This document shows, piece by piece, positions 9,026 through 20,539 of a stretch of 64,000 nucleotides of DNA. Where the stretch lies: positions 5,580,001 to 5,644,000 of the forward strand of contig JAPTYK010000001.1 in the NCBI GenBank assembly GCA_026913215.1. The letters run 5' to 3'. The notes below the pieces were generated by a model. It had not been told where the DNA came from and did no database searches. It saw only the letters and a list, made by a program, of their open reading frames with translations. Position 1 is the stretch's first letter, and each line of letters starts with the position of its first letter. Position numbers and translations under genes: made by a program. Source of the DNA: Streptomyces diastatochromogenes. GTDB lineage: Bacteria > Actinomycetota > Actinomycetes > Streptomycetales > Streptomycetaceae.

Positions 9026-10256
9026 GTGACCGTCATAGACATCCCCGGCTCCAAGTCCGTCACCGCCCGCGCGCTCTTCCTCGCCGCCGCCGCGGAGGGC
9101 ACCACCACCCTCCTGCGCCCGCTCGTCTCCGACGACACCGAGGGCTTCGCCGAGGGCCTCGCCGCCCTCGGCTACGGCGTGCGGCGCGAGCCCGGGGCCT
9201 GGCACATCGAGGGCCGTCCCGCCGCCCGGGGCCGCCGACGCCGAGGTGTACTGCCGGGACGGCGCCACCACCGCCCGCTTCCTGCCGACCCTGGCGGCCG
9301 CGGGCCACGGCACGTACCGCTTCGACGCCTCCGCGCAGATGCGCCGCCGGCCCTCGGCCCGCTCAGCACCGCCCTGCGCGACCTCGGGGTCGACCTGCGG
9401 CACGGCGAGAAGGAGGGCCACCACCCGCTCAGCGTCCACGCCGCCGGGGTGAAGGGCGGCGCGCTCACCCTCGACGCCGGACAGTCCTCCCAGTACCTGA
9501 CGGCCCTGCTGATGCTGGGCCCGCTCACCGCCGAGGGCCTCGACATCACCGTCACGGACCTGGTCTCGGAGCCGTACGTGGAGATCACGCTCGCGATGAT
9601 GCGGGCCTTCGGCGCCGAGGTCGTCCAGGAGGGCCGCACGTACCGCGTCGCCCCCACCGGCTACCGGGCGCGGACGTACGGCATCGAGCCCGACGCCTCC
9701 ACCGCCAGCTACTTCTTCGCCGCCGCGGCCCTCGAACCGGGCCGCTCCGTCACCGTCCCCGGCCTCGGCACCGGCGCCCTCCAGGGCGACCTGGCCTTCG
9801 TCGACGTGCTGCGCCGCATGGGCGCCGACGTGGAGGTCACGGAGACCGGGACGACCGTCCGCTCCACCGGCACCCTGCGCGGACTCACCGTCAACATGCG
9901 GGACATCTCCGACACCATGCCGACCCTCGCCGCGATCGCGCCCTTCGCCGACGGGCCCGTCCGCATCGAGGACGTCGCCAACACCCGGGTCAAGGAGTGC
10001 GACCGGCTCGACGCCTGCGCCGAGAACCTCCGCCGCCTCGGCGTCACCGTCGCGACCGGACCCGACTGGATCGAGATCCACCCCGGCACCCCGGCCGGAC
10101 CCGTCGAGATCGCCACCCACGGCGACCACCGGATCGTCATGTCCTTCGCGGTCACGGCGCTGCGCACCCCGGGATCACCTTCGACGACCCCGGCTGCGTG
10201 AAGAAGACCTTCCCGACTTCCACCAGGTTTTCCACAGGTACGCCCGGACCGCGTGA
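9026..10256 (+). CDS. aroA: 3-phosphoshikimate 1-carboxyvinyltransferase (EPSP synthase) family enzyme, frameshifted
   Basis: Catalytic landmarks of EPSP synthase are kept: [10 protein letters not shown] (Lys10, Ser11, Arg15), DGATTARF in the G-x-x-x-x-R region, [19 protein letters not shown] (Asp), TRVKECDRL (Glu and Arg), HGDHRIVM and CVKKTFPDF with the terminal Lys. It would join PEP to shikimate-3-phosphate. GTG 9026 is the only sensible start: the ATG upstream meets a stop after two codons. CACAAT ends six bases before the start, which suggests a leaderless mRNA. Frame changes near 9225, 9345, 10170 and 10213 each fit one missing base. The protein, about 410 residues, lacks the N-terminal extension I would expect in the main AroA of the genus, so it may be a second copy; it lies directly in front of dxr. 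Confidence 0.8.
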
Positions 10257-10289
10257 AGACCGCACAGGCTTTGCGGCAAGAATGGGGGC

Positions 10290-11539
10290 ATGAGCGACCG
10301 CCCCTCTCCTCTCGCCGATCCGCACATCGCCTTCGACGTGTCCGAAGGACGCCGGGACATCGTCGTCCTCGGCTCGACCGGGTCCATCGGCACCCAGGCC
10401 ATCGACCTGGTGCTGCGCAACCCCGACCGCTTCCGGGTCACCGCCCTGGCCGCCTCCGGCGGCCGGATCGGACTGCTGGCCGAGCAGGCGCACCGGCTGA
10501 AGGTCGCCGCGGTCGCCGTGGCCCGGGAGGAGGCACTGCCCGAGCTGCGCGAGGCGCTGAAGGCGCTGTACGGCTCCGAGCCCCTGCCCGAGCTCCTGGC
10601 GGGGCCGGACGCCGCGACCCGGCTGGCCGCCTCCCCGTGCCACACCGTGCTCAACGGCATCACCGGCTCCATCGGCCTCGCGCCCACCCTCGCCGCCCTC
10701 GAAGCGGGCCGCACCCTCGCCCTCGCCAACAAGGAGTCGCTGATCGTCGGCGGCCCCTGGTGAAGGCGCTCGCCAAGCCGGGCCAGATCATCCCGGTCGA
10801 CTCCGAGCACGCGGCCCTCTTCCAGGCGCTCGCCGCCGGCACCCGCGCCGACGTCCGCAAGCTGGTCGTCACGGCCTCCGGCGGCCCCTTCCGCGGCCGT
10901 ACGCGCGAGCAGCTGGCCCACGTCACCCGGGAGGACGCGCTCGCCCACCCGACCTGGGCGATGGGCCCGGTGATCACGGTCAACAGCGCGACCCTGGTGA
11001 ACAAGGGCCTGGAGGTCATCGAGGCCCACCTGCTCTACGACATCCCCTTCGACCGCATCGAGGTCGTCGTCCACCCCCAGTCGTACGTCCACTCGATGGT
11101 CGAGTTCACGGACGGCTCCACGCTCGCCCAGGCCACCCCGCCGGACATGCGCGGCCCGATCGCCATCGGCATCGGCTGGCCCGAGCGGGTCCCGGACGCG
11201 GCCCCCGCCTTCGACTGGACCAAGGCCTCCACCTGGGAGTTCTTCCCGCTCGACACCGAGGCCTTCCCCTCCGTCGGCCTGGCCCGGCACGTGGGCGGCC
11301 TCGGCGGCACCGCCCCGGCCGTCTTCAACGCGGCGAACGAGGAGTGCGTCGAGGCGTTTCTCGCCGGAAGGCTGCCGTTCAACGGAATCATGGATACGGT
11401 CACCGCTGTCGTCACCGAGCACGGAAAGCCCGGCGGGGGAACCTCGCTGACGGTGTCGGACGTCCTCGAAGCGGAGACCTGGGCGCGCGCCCGGGCCCGA
11501 GAGCTCGCAGCGAAGGCAACAGCGGAGGCCCGCGCATGA
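10290..11539 (+). CDS. dxr: 1-deoxy-D-xylulose 5-phosphate reductoisomerase (one frameshift)
   Basis: Second enzyme of the MEP isoprenoid pathway (DXP to MEP, NADPH and divalent metal). Visible: the Rossmann motif [25 protein letters not shown], the metal/substrate segment [39 protein letters not shown] and [12 protein letters not shown]. The frame breaks at 10754-10758, where a run of four C should be five (GGPLVKAL); adding one base gives 416 residues, a normal length. Because this enzyme is expected to be essential, the break is almost certainly a sequencing error. The stop overlaps the next gene's start by ATGA, so the two are translationally coupled. Confidence 0.95.
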
Positions 11540-12843
11540 CCGAAATGCTCCTGTACGCCCTGGGCATCGTGCTGTTCGCCCTCGGCCTCCTCGTCTCCAT
11601 CGCGTGGCACGAGCTGGGCCACCTCTCCACGGCCAAGCTCTTCGGCATCCGCGTGCCGCAGTACATGGTCGGCTTCGGCCCCACGATCTGGTCGAGGAAG
11701 CGCGGCGACACCGAGTACGGCATCAAGGCCATCCCCGCCGGCGGCTACATCCGCATGATCGGCATGTTCCCGCCCGGCGAGGACGGCAAGATCGAGGCCC
11801 GCTCCACCTCGCCCTGGCGCTCGATGATCGAGGACGCCCGCGAGGCCTCGTACGAGGAGCTGGAGCCCGGCGACGAGACGCGGCTGTTCTACACGCGCAA
11901 GCCGTGGAAGCGCGTGATCGTGATGTTCGCCGGACCCTTCATGAACCTGATCCTGGCGGCGGTGCTGTTCTTCGGCTCGATGATGACGATCGGCACCGCG
12001 GGCCAGACGACCCAGGTCGCCGGCGTCCAGAAGTGCGTCATCCAGCAGAGCGAGAAGCGCGACACCTGCAAGACGGGCGACCCGGTCTCCCCGGCGTACA
12101 AGGCCGGTCTGAAGGAGGGCGACAGGATCGTCGCCTTCAACGGCACGCCGGTGTCCGACTGGGACACCCTCTCCGACCACATCCGCGACACCGTCGGCCC
12201 CGCGACGGTCACCGTGGAGCGGGCCGGACAGCGCCTCGACCTGCACCCCGTCCTCGTCCCCAACGTGGTGCCGAAGAAGGACGCGGACGGCAGGGTCGTC
12301 CAGCCCGCGCAGTACATCAAGGCCGGTTACCTCGGCTTCGCCTCCAAGACCGAGGTCGCGCCGCTCACCTTCGGCGAGACCACCGAGCGCATGACCGAGC
12401 TCATGCAGAACGGCGTCCACTCGGTCATCGCCCTCCCGGGCAAGATCCCCGGCCTGTGGGACGCCACCTTCGGCGACGGCAAGCGCGCCGAGGACTCCCC
12501 GGTCGGCGTCGTCGGCGCCGCCCGCATCACCGGCGAACTCATGACCGTCGAGGCCCCGCCGACGACGATCCTCGTGATGTTCATGAACCTGCTCGTGTAC
12601 TTCAACGTCTCGCTGTTCCTGTTCAACATGCTCCCGCTGCTGCCGCTCGACGGCGGTCACATCGCGGGCGCCCTGTGGGAGTCCCTGCGCCGTCAGGTCG
12701 CACGGATCTTCAAGCGCCCCGACCCCGGCCCGTTCGACGTGGCCAAGCTGATGCCCGCCGCCTACGTGGTGGCCGGCGTCTTCGTCTGTTTCACGCTGCT
12801 CGTCCTCGCCGCCGACATCGTCAACCCGGTGAAGATCACGTAG
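11536..12843 (+). CDS. M50 site-2 intramembrane metalloprotease (RseP/Rip1 type)
   Basis: 435 residues, intact. His25-Glu26-x-x-His29 (HELGH) in the first membrane helix and Asp372 in LPLDGGH form the zinc site; a PDZ domain (about residues 160-250, [19 protein letters not shown]) lies between the helices. Such enzymes cleave membrane-spanning anti-sigma factors or cell-division proteins in the bilayer. The ATG overlaps the dxr stop by four bases. Substrate is not shown by the neighbours; a dxr-M50-ispG order is usual in actinobacteria. Confidence 0.93.
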   Translation: MTEMLLYALGIVLFALGLLVSIAWHELGHLSTAKLFGIRVPQYMVGFGPTIWSRKRGDTEYGIKAIPAGGYIRMIGMFPPGEDGKIEARSTSPWRSMIEDAREASYEELEPGDETRLFYTRKPWKRVIVMFAGPFMNLILAAVLFFGSMMTIGTAGQTTQVAGVQKCVIQQSEKRDTCKTGDPVSPAYKAGLKEGDRIVAFNGTPVSDWDTLSDHIRDTVGPATVTVERAGQRLDLHPVLVPNVVPKKDADGRVVQPAQYIKAGYLGFASKTEVAPLTFGETTERMTELMQNGVHSVIALPGKIPGLWDATFGDGKRAEDSPVGVVGAARITGELMTVEAPPTTILVMFMNLLVYFNVSLFLFNMLPLLPLDGGHIAGALWESLRRQVARIFKRPDPGPFDVAKLMPAAYVVAGVFVCFTLLVLAADIVNPVKIT

Positions 12844-12849
12844 CCCACA

Positions 12850-12881
12850 GGGGGGCCGGACCCGGTGGTGTCCGGCCCCCC
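12850..12881 (+). terminator. Strong hairpin after the M50 protease gene
   Basis: Eleven-base perfect GC-rich arms (12850-12860, 12871-12881), ten-base loop, no U-tract. Confidence 0.75.
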
Positions 12882-12946
12882 GCCCCCGGGGCGGTAACCT
12901 CGGAGACCTGAGCCCGCCGACGCACAACCTTGAGGTTGCACTTCAG

Positions 12947-14104
<1,158 letters not shown>

Positions 14105-14116
14105 CCCCTCCCGCAC

Positions 14117-14154
14117 GAGAAGCCCCTCCGCCCCACCCGGCGGAGGGGCTTCTC
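14117..14154 (+). terminator. Perfect 16-bp hairpin after ispG
   Basis: Arms 14117-14132 and 14139-14154 are perfectly complementary, six-base loop, 12 bases after the ispG stop. Confidence 0.85.
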
Positions 14155-14229
14155 CCGCATGACGGGCCCCACCACAGGGCGCGGAGGTACAGTGCGGAGA
14201 CCAGCAGATCCGTCCCGTGAGGCCCCCTC

Positions 14230-15075
14230 GTGCTGACAGAGACCACCACTCGGGTCCTCGAACCCGCCGACCTCGGCGCCGCACTCGCCGTCCTGGAGAG
14301 CGCCCCCGTCGAGAACGCCTTCGTGACCGCCCGCGTCCAGATCGCCGGGCTCGACCCCTGGCGCCTCGGCGGCGAGATGTGGGGCTGGTACATCGAGGGC
14401 AGACTGCGCTCCCTCTGCTACTCCGGCGCCAACCTCGTCCCCATCTGCGCCACCCCCGAGGCCGTCCGCGCCTTCGCCGACCGGGCCCGCAGGATCGGCC
14501 GCCGCTGCTCCTCGATCGTCGGCCCCGCCGAGGCCACCGGCGAGCTGTGGAGGCTCCTGGAGCCCAGCTGGGGCCCCGCGAGGGACGTCCGCGCCCACCA
14601 GCCGCTGATGGTCGCCGAGGAGCCCTCCGCCACCGTCACGCCCGATCCGCTGGTGCGCCGCGTCCGCAAGGACGAGATGGAGGTGATCATGCCCGCCTGC
14701 GTGGCCATGTTCACCGAGGAGGTCGGCGTCTCCCCGCTCGCCAACGACGGCGGACTGCTCTACCAGGCCCGCGTCGCCGAGCTCGTCGGCTCCGGCCGCT
14801 CCTTCGCCCGCATCGAGGACGGCAAGGTCGTCTTCAAGGCCGAGATCGGCGCCGCCACCCGCCAGGCCTGCCAGATCCAGGGCGTCTGGGTCGCCCCCGA
14901 GCACCGCGGCAAGGGCCTCTCCGAGACGGGCATGGCCGCCGTCCTCCAGTACGCCCTGGCCGACGTCGCCCCCGTCGTCAGCCTGTACGTCAACGACTTC
15001 AACACCCCGGCGAGGGCCGCGTACCGCCGCGTCGGCTTCCGCGAGACCGGCGCGTTCATGAGCGTGCTGTTCTGA
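14230..15075 (+). CDS. GNAT acetyltransferase with N-terminal DUF4081-like domain
   Basis: 281 residues from GTG 14230. The C-terminal half is a GNAT fold with the acetyl-CoA-binding motif WVAPEHRGKGLSETGMAAVL (about residues 220-240) and YVNDFNTPARAAYRRVGF. The N-terminal 120 residues (LESAPVENAFVTARVQIAGL, then GEMWGWYIEGR) match the domain often found in front of such GNATs in actinobacteria. Substrate unknown. A TACAGT about 37 bases upstream is a possible -10. Confidence 0.88.
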   Translation: MLTETTTRVLEPADLGAALAVLESAPVENAFVTARVQIAGLDPWRLGGEMWGWYIEGRLRSLCYSGANLVPICATPEAVRAFADRARRIGRRCSSIVGPAEATGELWRLLEPSWGPARDVRAHQPLMVAEEPSATVTPDPLVRRVRKDEMEVIMPACVAMFTEEVGVSPLANDGGLLYQARVAELVGSGRSFARIEDGKVVFKAEIGAATRQACQIQGVWVAPEHRGKGLSETGMAAVLQYALADVAPVVSLYVNDFNTPARAAYRRVGFRETGAFMSVLF

Positions 15076-15117
15076 ACGTGCTGTCCGAGGCGGGCGGGCA
15101 CTTGTAGGGTGCGCCGC

Positions 15118-15663
15118 ATGGATGACGCAGAGGTCGTGATCGGTCCGGTCAATCTCGCCGCCCGGGTGGACGAGGCCCTCGCCGTGCAGGCGGTCGCCTT
15201 CGGCCTGGACGCGGGCGAGGTCGCCGTCCGCCGCCACATCGTGCTGCGCCACCTCCTCAGCCCCGGCGCCCGCGCCTACGGGGCCACCACCCCCGAGGGG
15301 CGGCTCGTCGGCTTCGTGTACGGGATGCCCAACGACCGCACCCACTGGTGGTCCACCGTCGTCGAGACGTACCTGCGCGCCACCGGCACCGCCGACTGGC
15401 TCGACGACTCCTTCGTCATCACCGAACTCCACGTCCACCCCGACTTCCAGGGCCGGGGCGTCGGCCGCGAGCTGATCACCACCATCACCGGCACCGCCGC
15501 CGAACCGCGCTCGATCCTCTCCGCGATCGACACCGACAGCCCCGCCCGCGGCCTCTACCGCTCCCTCGGCTACGTCGACCTCGCCCGCCAGGTGCACTTC
15601 CCGAGCGCCCCCCGCCCCTACGCGGTGATGGGCGCCCCGCTGCCGCTCCGGCGCCGGAACTGA
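15118..15663 (+). CDS. GNAT family acetyltransferase
   Basis: 181 residues. The GNAT core is complete ([20 protein letters not shown] at 105-124; [20 protein letters not shown]). ATG 15118 is chosen over an in-frame GTG at 15109: TAGGGT (15105-15110) ends seven bases before the ATG, the usual geometry of a leaderless Streptomyces promoter, and there is no ribosome-binding site. Substrate unknown; pairing with the GNAT upstream may be only positional. Confidence 0.88.
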   Translation: MDDAEVVIGPVNLAARVDEALAVQAVAFGLDAGEVAVRRHIVLRHLLSPGARAYGATTPEGRLVGFVYGMPNDRTHWWSTVVETYLRATGTADWLDDSFVITELHVHPDFQGRGVGRELITTITGTAAEPRSILSAIDTDSPARGLYRSLGYVDLARQVHFPSAPRPYAVMGAPLPLRRRN

Positions 15664-15734
15664 TTTCTCGTCGCCGGTACCACCCGGCTAACCTCGGGGC
15701 CATCACCTACAGTCCCGGCAGGAGTACGAGAACC

Positions 15735-17438
15735 ATGGCCAACGCACCGGTCCAGCGCATGTCCCAGTTGATGGCGAAGACGCTGCGCGACGACCCGGCG
15801 GACGCCGAGGTCCTCAGCCACAAGCTCCTCGTCCGCGCCGGCTACGTCCGCCGCACCGCCGCCGGCATCTGGAGCTGGCTGCCGCTGGGCAAGAAGGTCC
15901 TCTCCAACGTCGAGCGGATCGTCCGCGAGGAGATGGACGCCATCGGCGCGCAGGAGGTCAGCCTCCCGGCCCTGCTGCCCCGCGAGCCCTACGAGGCCAC
16001 CGGCCGCTGGGACGAGTACGGCGCCGAGCTCTTCCGCCTCCAGGACCGCAAGGGCGGCGACTACCTCCTCGGCCCCACCCACGAGGAGATCTTCACCCTC
16101 CTGGTCAAGGACCAGTGCTCGTCCTACAAGGACCTGCCGGTGATCCTCTACCAGATCCAGACGAAGTTCCGCGACGAGGCCCGCCCCCGCGCCGGCATCC
16201 TGCGCGGCCGCGAGTTCCTCATGAAGGACTCGTACTCCTTCGACACGGAGGACGAGGGCCTCGCCCGTTCCTACGCCCTGCACCGCCAGGCCTACCAGCG
16301 GGTCTTCGAGCGCCTCGGCCTCGACTACCGCATCTGCGCCGCCACCGCCGGCGCGATGGGCGGCTCGAAGTCCGAGGAGTTCCTCGCCCCGGCCGAGGCC
16401 GGCGAGGACACCTTCGCCGACTGCCCGAACTGCGACTTCGCCGCGAACACCGAAGCGGTGTACCAGGTCGTGAAGCCGGTCGACGGCTCCGGCGTGCCGG
16501 CGGCCGAGGAGATCCCGACCCCCGACACCCCGACGATCGAGACCCTCGCCGCCTCCCTCGGCGTCCCGGCCTCCGCCACGCTCAAGAACCTCCTCGTGAA
16601 GGTCGACGGCGAGATCGTCGCCATCGGCGTCCCCGGCGACCGCGAGGTCGACATGGACAAGGTCGAGGCGCACTTCGGCCCGACGGCCACGGTCGAGCTG
16701 GTGACGGAGGAGGACTTCGCGGCCCGCACCGACCTCGTCCGCGGCTACGTCGGCCCGCAGGGCCTGGAGAAGGTCACCTACATCGCCGACCCGCGCGTCG
16801 CGCCCGGCACGGCCTGGATCACGGGCGCCAACAAGGAGGGCACGCACACGAAGAACGTCGTCGCGGGCCGTGACTTCGAGGTCTCCGAGTACGTCGACGT
16901 CGTCGTCGTCCAGGACGGCGACCCGTGCCCCAAGTGCGGCACCGGCCTGAAGCTGGACCGCGCCATCGAGATCGGCCACATCTTCCAGCTGGGCCGCAAG
17001 TACGCCGACGCCCTCAAGCTCGACGTCCTCGGCCAGAACGGCAAGCCGGTCCGCGTGACCATGGGCTCCTACGGCATCGGCGTCTCCCGCGCGGTCGCGG
17101 CCCTCGCCGAGCAGACCGCCGACGAGAAGGGCCTGTGCTGGCCCGCCGAGGTCGCCCCGGCCGACGTCCACGTCGTCGCCGCCGGCAAGGCGCTCCAGAT
17201 CGAGCTGGCCCTGGAGGTCTCCGAGAAGCTCTCCGCCGCCGGTCTGCGCGTCCTGGTCGACGACCGCGCGGGCGTCTCCCCGGGCGTCAAGTTCACCGAC
17301 GCCGAGCTCATGGGCGTCCCGAAGATCCTCGTCGCGGGCCGCCGGGCCGGCGAGGGCGTCGTGGAGCTCAAGGACCGCCGCACGGGCGAGCGCGAGGAGG
17401 TCACCGTCGACGAGGCCCTCGCCCGTCTGACGGCGTAA
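15735..17438 (+). CDS. proS: Prolyl-tRNA synthetase (bacterial type, with editing domain)
   Basis: 567 residues. Class II synthetase core (motif 2 [32 protein letters not shown]) is interrupted at about 225-385 by the YbaK-like editing domain ([20 protein letters not shown]), which clears mischarged Ala-tRNA; the anticodon-binding domain fills the last 100 residues ([15 protein letters not shown]). ATG 15735 has AGGAG 11 bases upstream. A much longer in-frame reading upstream overlaps the GNAT gene and is not used. Confidence 0.97.
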   Translation: MANAPVQRMSQLMAKTLRDDPADAEVLSHKLLVRAGYVRRTAAGIWSWLPLGKKVLSNVERIVREEMDAIGAQEVSLPALLPREPYEATGRWDEYGAELFRLQDRKGGDYLLGPTHEEIFTLLVKDQCSSYKDLPVILYQIQTKFRDEARPRAGILRGREFLMKDSYSFDTEDEGLARSYALHRQAYQRVFERLGLDYRICAATAGAMGGSKSEEFLAPAEAGEDTFADCPNCDFAANTEAVYQVVKPVDGSGVPAAEEIPTPDTPTIETLAASLGVPASATLKNLLVKVDGEIVAIGVPGDREVDMDKVEAHFGPTATVELVTEEDFAARTDLVRGYVGPQGLEKVTYIADPRVAPGTAWITGANKEGTHTKNVVAGRDFEVSEYVDVVVVQDGDPCPKCGTGLKLDRAIEIGHIFQLGRKYADALKLDVLGQNGKPVRVTMGSYGIGVSRAVAALAEQTADEKGLCWPAEVAPADVHVVAAGKALQIELALEVSEKLSAAGLRVLVDDRAGVSPGVKFTDAELMGVPKILVAGRRAGEGVVELKDRRTGEREEVTVDEALARLTA

Positions 17439-17448
17439 GGAACGAGGA

Positions 17449-17481
17449 GGGGGCCGGAACCCGTACGGGGTTCCGGCCCCC
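17449..17481. terminator. Bidirectional terminator between proS and the slipin gene
   Basis: Perfect 14-base arms (17449-17462, 17468-17481), five-base loop; it lies between two convergent stops. Confidence 0.85.
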
Positions 17482-17495
17482 GTCTCCTGGGCCCT

Positions 17496-18426
17496 CAGGC
17501 CCCCTTCTCGTGGGGGGCCGGTTCGACCGAGGGGCCCGTCAGGTCCTCGATGGCGTCCTGGGCCGCCGCCCGGCCCTTCAGATAGGCCCGGCCGAGCGGA
17601 GCGGCGGCACCGGCTCCGGCGGCGAAGGCTCCGACACCGAAGGCTCCGGAGCCGAGGCCTCGGCCGTGGGGGTCGCCCGTTCCAGGAAGCGGAGCAGTTC
17701 CACCGGGATCGGGAGGACCAGCGTCGAGTTCTTCTCGGCGGACACCGCCATCACGGTCTGCAGCAGCCGGAGCTGGAGGGCGGCCGGCTCCGCGGACATC
17801 ACGCCCGCCGCCTCCGCCAGCTTCTTCGAGGCCTGGAGCTCGGCGTCCGCGTTGATGACCCGGGCCCGCCGCTCGCGGTCCGCCTCCGCCTGCCGGGCCA
17901 TGGAGCGCTTCATCGTCTCGGGCAGGGAGACGTCCTTGATCTCGACCCGGTCGATGGCGACGCCCCAGCCCATCGCCGGGCTGTCGAGCATCAGCTCCAG
18001 ACCCTGGTTGAGCTTCTCGCGGTTGGACAGCAGGTCGTCGAGGTCGCTCTTGCCGATGATCGACCGCAGCGAGGTCTGCGCCATCTGCGAGACCGCGAAC
18101 TTGTAGTCCTCGACCCGCACCACCGCGTCCGCCGCGTCGACGACCTTGAAGTACACGACCGCGTCCACCCGCACCGTCACGTTGTCCCGGGTGATGCCCT
18201 CCTGGGCGGGCACGGGCATCGTGACGATCTGCATGTTCACCTTGTGGAGGCGGTCGACGAACGGCACGATCATGGTGAAGCCCGGCGCCCGCACGTCCTC
18301 GCGCAGCCGGCCGAAGCGGAAGACGACGCCCCGCTCGTACTGCTTCACGACCCGCGCCGCCGCGCCCGCGTACACCGCGACCGCCGCACCCGCGCCGGCC
18401 ACCGCCATCAGCAGCTCTTGGATCAT
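17496..18426 (-). CDS. Slipin (SPFH/stomatin family) membrane protein
   Basis: An N-terminal membrane anchor (residues 1-28), then a complete SPFH domain: RVVKQYERGVVFRFGRLR, PFVDRLHKVNMQIVTM, SQMAQTSLRSIIGKSDLDDL, MARQAEADRERRARVINADA. These proteins form membrane-associated rings that organise other membrane proteins. ATG 18426 has AGGGGG five bases upstream; the GTG just before is too close to it. The long frame stops at 17578 inside a proline-rich tail, but the alternative frame continues naturally (APLGRAYLKGRAAAQDAIED) to TGA 17496-17498 next to the terminator, so one base is probably missing between 17600 and 17680. Confidence 0.88.
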
Positions 18427-18472
18427 CACGGCCCCCTGGAATCGAGCCGAAAGCTACAAAAAGGGTATTCCC

Positions 18473-19365
18473 CTACAGCCAGCTCGCGAACTCCAGGAGC
18501 AGCTCCGCGTCCTGCCGCCGCCCCACCGTCAGCGCCCGCGTCCCCGACTCGACCGCGCGGAAGAGGGTCCAGCCGCGCAGCCGCTCCCGGTCCAGGTCCA
18601 GGAGTCCGCCAGCTTGTTGACCCGCCGCCGGGCCGCCGAGGCGCCGGAGGAGGCGGCCACGAGGTCCTCGACCCTGTCCCGTACGAGCCGGGCGAGGTCG
18701 TAGGCCCGCTCGCCCACCAGCGGCTCGGGGCCCACGGCCAGCCAGGGCGTCCGGTCGCCGGCGAGGACCTTGCCCTGCCGGAAGTTGCCGTGCAGCAGCA
18801 GGGACTCGGCGGCGGAGGCCACCAGCTCCTCGCGGGCCGCGAGCGCCGCCGCCGTCAGTTCGGCGGTCGCCGCGCCGGCCCGGTAGGGGGCCATGGCGGA
18901 GGCCTGCCCGGCCGTCCGCTCCGCCACCGTCTCGAAACCGTGCCCGGCCGGGGCTCGACCCACAGCTTGCGCACGGTGCCCGCCGCCTCCAGGAGCGACT
19001 TCGCCTCCGGCAGGAGCGCAGCGAGACCTCGGGGTGGAGCCGTTCGAGGACGAGAGCGCCCTCCCGGCCCCGTCGAGGAGCTGGACCGCGCCCCAGCCGT
19101 TCCAGTGCGCCAGCGCGTCCCGTTCGCGCTCCGGCCGGGCGGGCGGGGCGCGATCTTGAGCGCGGCGGGGAGCCGTCGGAGCGCCGGACGAGCACGACCA
19201 GACTGCCGCGTCCGCCGGGGCCACCACCCGCTCGGCGTCCAGGGAGGCCTGCCCGAGCGCCCGCTCGGTCAGCTCGGGCAGCTTCCCGAGCCACTCGGCC
19301 GCCGCGGCGTCCCCGTACGTCTCGCCGAGCGTCCTGGCCAGTCGCTGCGGCGGTTCGAAACCCAT
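18473..19365 (-). CDS. Aminoglycoside/hydroxyurea phosphotransferase-fold protein with degenerate catalytic residues (frameshifted)
   Basis: Overall similar to the streptomycin-6-kinase-like APH family: MGFEPPQRLARTLGETYG at the N-terminus and PLVGERAYDLARLVRDR near the C-terminus. But the catalytic loop reads LLHGNFRQGKVLA (about 18765-18800) where active members have HGD-L-H-x-G-N, and the metal-binding aspartate of the D-P-K-P segment is glycine (VGPEPLVGE). The base and both metal ligands are therefore changed. Frame breaks near 18605 and between 18960 and 19200 fit missing bases; the motif itself lies inside an uninterrupted stretch. ATG 19365; stop TAG 18473-18475. Likely a pseudokinase; resistance activity is not expected. 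Confidence 0.75.
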
Positions 19366-19407
19366 GCGTACGTTGTTCCTTCGGTCGGGGACTCGGTCGG
19401 GGCGGGA

Positions 19408-19822
19408 CTACACCCGCTCGGCGAGCCCAGGAAAGGTTACGTCGCTGCCGCGCCAGCGGACGGCGCGTACGGCCGCCTCCCGCAGCGCGGCGGCCGCCTC
19501 GCCCGCGCGCGGCCCTCGGCGGCCCGGACGAGGTCGGAGTACACCCGGCCACCCGGTCCTCCAGGACGGCCGCGAGCCGCAGCGCGCCGGCCCGGTCCGC
19601 GACCGGGAACGGCAGCGCGTACGCGGCCTCCGCCGCCACCGGCGTCCCGCCGAGGTCCCGGACCGCGCGGCGCAGCGCGTCCCGCCGCGCCCGGTGCGCC
19701 TCGTACGCGGCGGTGGCCTCGGCCCGCCGCCCGGCGTCGATCCGGGCGCCGACGATTCCGTACCCGTACACCGCGGCGTGCTCGGCGGCCAGCGCGGCCT
19801 GGGTCGCGTCGAGGGCGCTCAT
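19408..19822 (-). CDS. Ferritin-like DUF4439 domain protein (frameshifted)
   Basis: About 138 residues, helical, starting at ATG 19822 (MSALDATQAALAAEHAAVYG; then YEAHRARRDALRRAVRDLGG, ALPFPVADRAGALRLAAVLE). This is the ferritin-like four-helix fold of actinobacterial DUF4439 proteins, in which glutamate/histidine pairs may bind metal. One frame change near 19545. The ATG overlaps the stop of the lipoprotein gene upstream by ATGA, so the pair is coupled. Function unknown. Confidence 0.75.
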
Positions 19823-20370
19823 GCACGGGCTCCTTCGGTCAGCAGGTAGGCGTGGGCGGCGCCGGAGGCCGCCACGGAGGCGAGCAGCCGGGCGTACTCG
19901 GGCGGGGCGGCGAGCAGGGCGGCCGCGTGCCCGTCGGAGGCCGTGCGCTCGGCGGCGGCGAGCTCCCGGAGGGCGGTCCGGGGTCCGTCGCCACCCGTAC
20001 GGACGAGGGGAGGGGCGGGTTCCGGGAGGCGGACGAGGAGGGGCCGGGGAGGCGGACGCCGTCGGCCTCGGGGCCGGGCCGCCCTCGCCGAGGGCCTTCG
20101 CGTGCGCCGCCACCGCGTGCCGCAGCGGGGTCAGCCGGGGGCCAGGACGGGGTGCGCGGCGAGCGCCGCGTCGTAACGTTCCAGCAGGTCGTGGGCGGCG
20201 GTGACCGACCGCAGCCGCAGGGCCGCCTCGGCGCGCGCCACCCGTTCGGCCTCCAGCTCGGCGGCGCTCGGGCGGCGGGGCCGCCCGTCCGCGGAGTCGC
20301 AGGCCGTGAGGGCCGCCGCTCCCGCCGCCGCACCCGCCAGGAGGAGTGCGCGTCTGCCCGTCGTCGTCAC
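19819..20370 (-). CDS. Lipoprotein with Tat-like signal (frameshifted)
   Basis: From GTG 20370: TTTGRRALLLAGAAAGAAAL with a twin arginine and a lipobox ending LTA-Cys24, so a lipid-anchored exported protein. The body is helical and alanine-rich (ERVARAEAALRLRSVTAAHD; then EYARLLASVAASGAAHAYLL). Frame changes near 20135 and between 19980 and 20100 fit missing bases. It ends in TGA 19819-19821, overlapping the ferritin-like gene. The two proteins may form one functional unit, the lipoprotein outside and the ferritin-like protein in the cytoplasm, but nothing shows a substrate. Confidence 0.7.
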
Positions 20371-20539
20371 GCCTGCTCTCCCCGTCCGCCGTCCGTGGTC
20401 GTAGATCGTCGAGATCACCGCAGGCGAGCGTACCCGCGGGCCCCGGGGCGATGGACGGCAACACCCTCCCGGACCGGATACCCTTTGTGCTGACACGCGA
20501 CGAACCCACAACAGCACACGCGGCCGAGGAGTCACCCGG

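Noticed and set aside
6950-10129. A 1,059-residue open frame on the minus strand
   Set aside because: It is antisense to the acyl-CoA dehydrogenase and EPSPS-like genes, rich in Gly/Val/Asp without any motif.
10290-11539. dxr as a genuine pseudogene
   Set aside because: One base restores full family sequence and exact expected length, and ispG next to it is intact; a sequencing error is far more likely.
11035-12927. A 630-residue minus-strand frame opposite the M50 protease
   Set aside because: Antisense shadow of an intact plus-strand gene with complete catalytic motifs.
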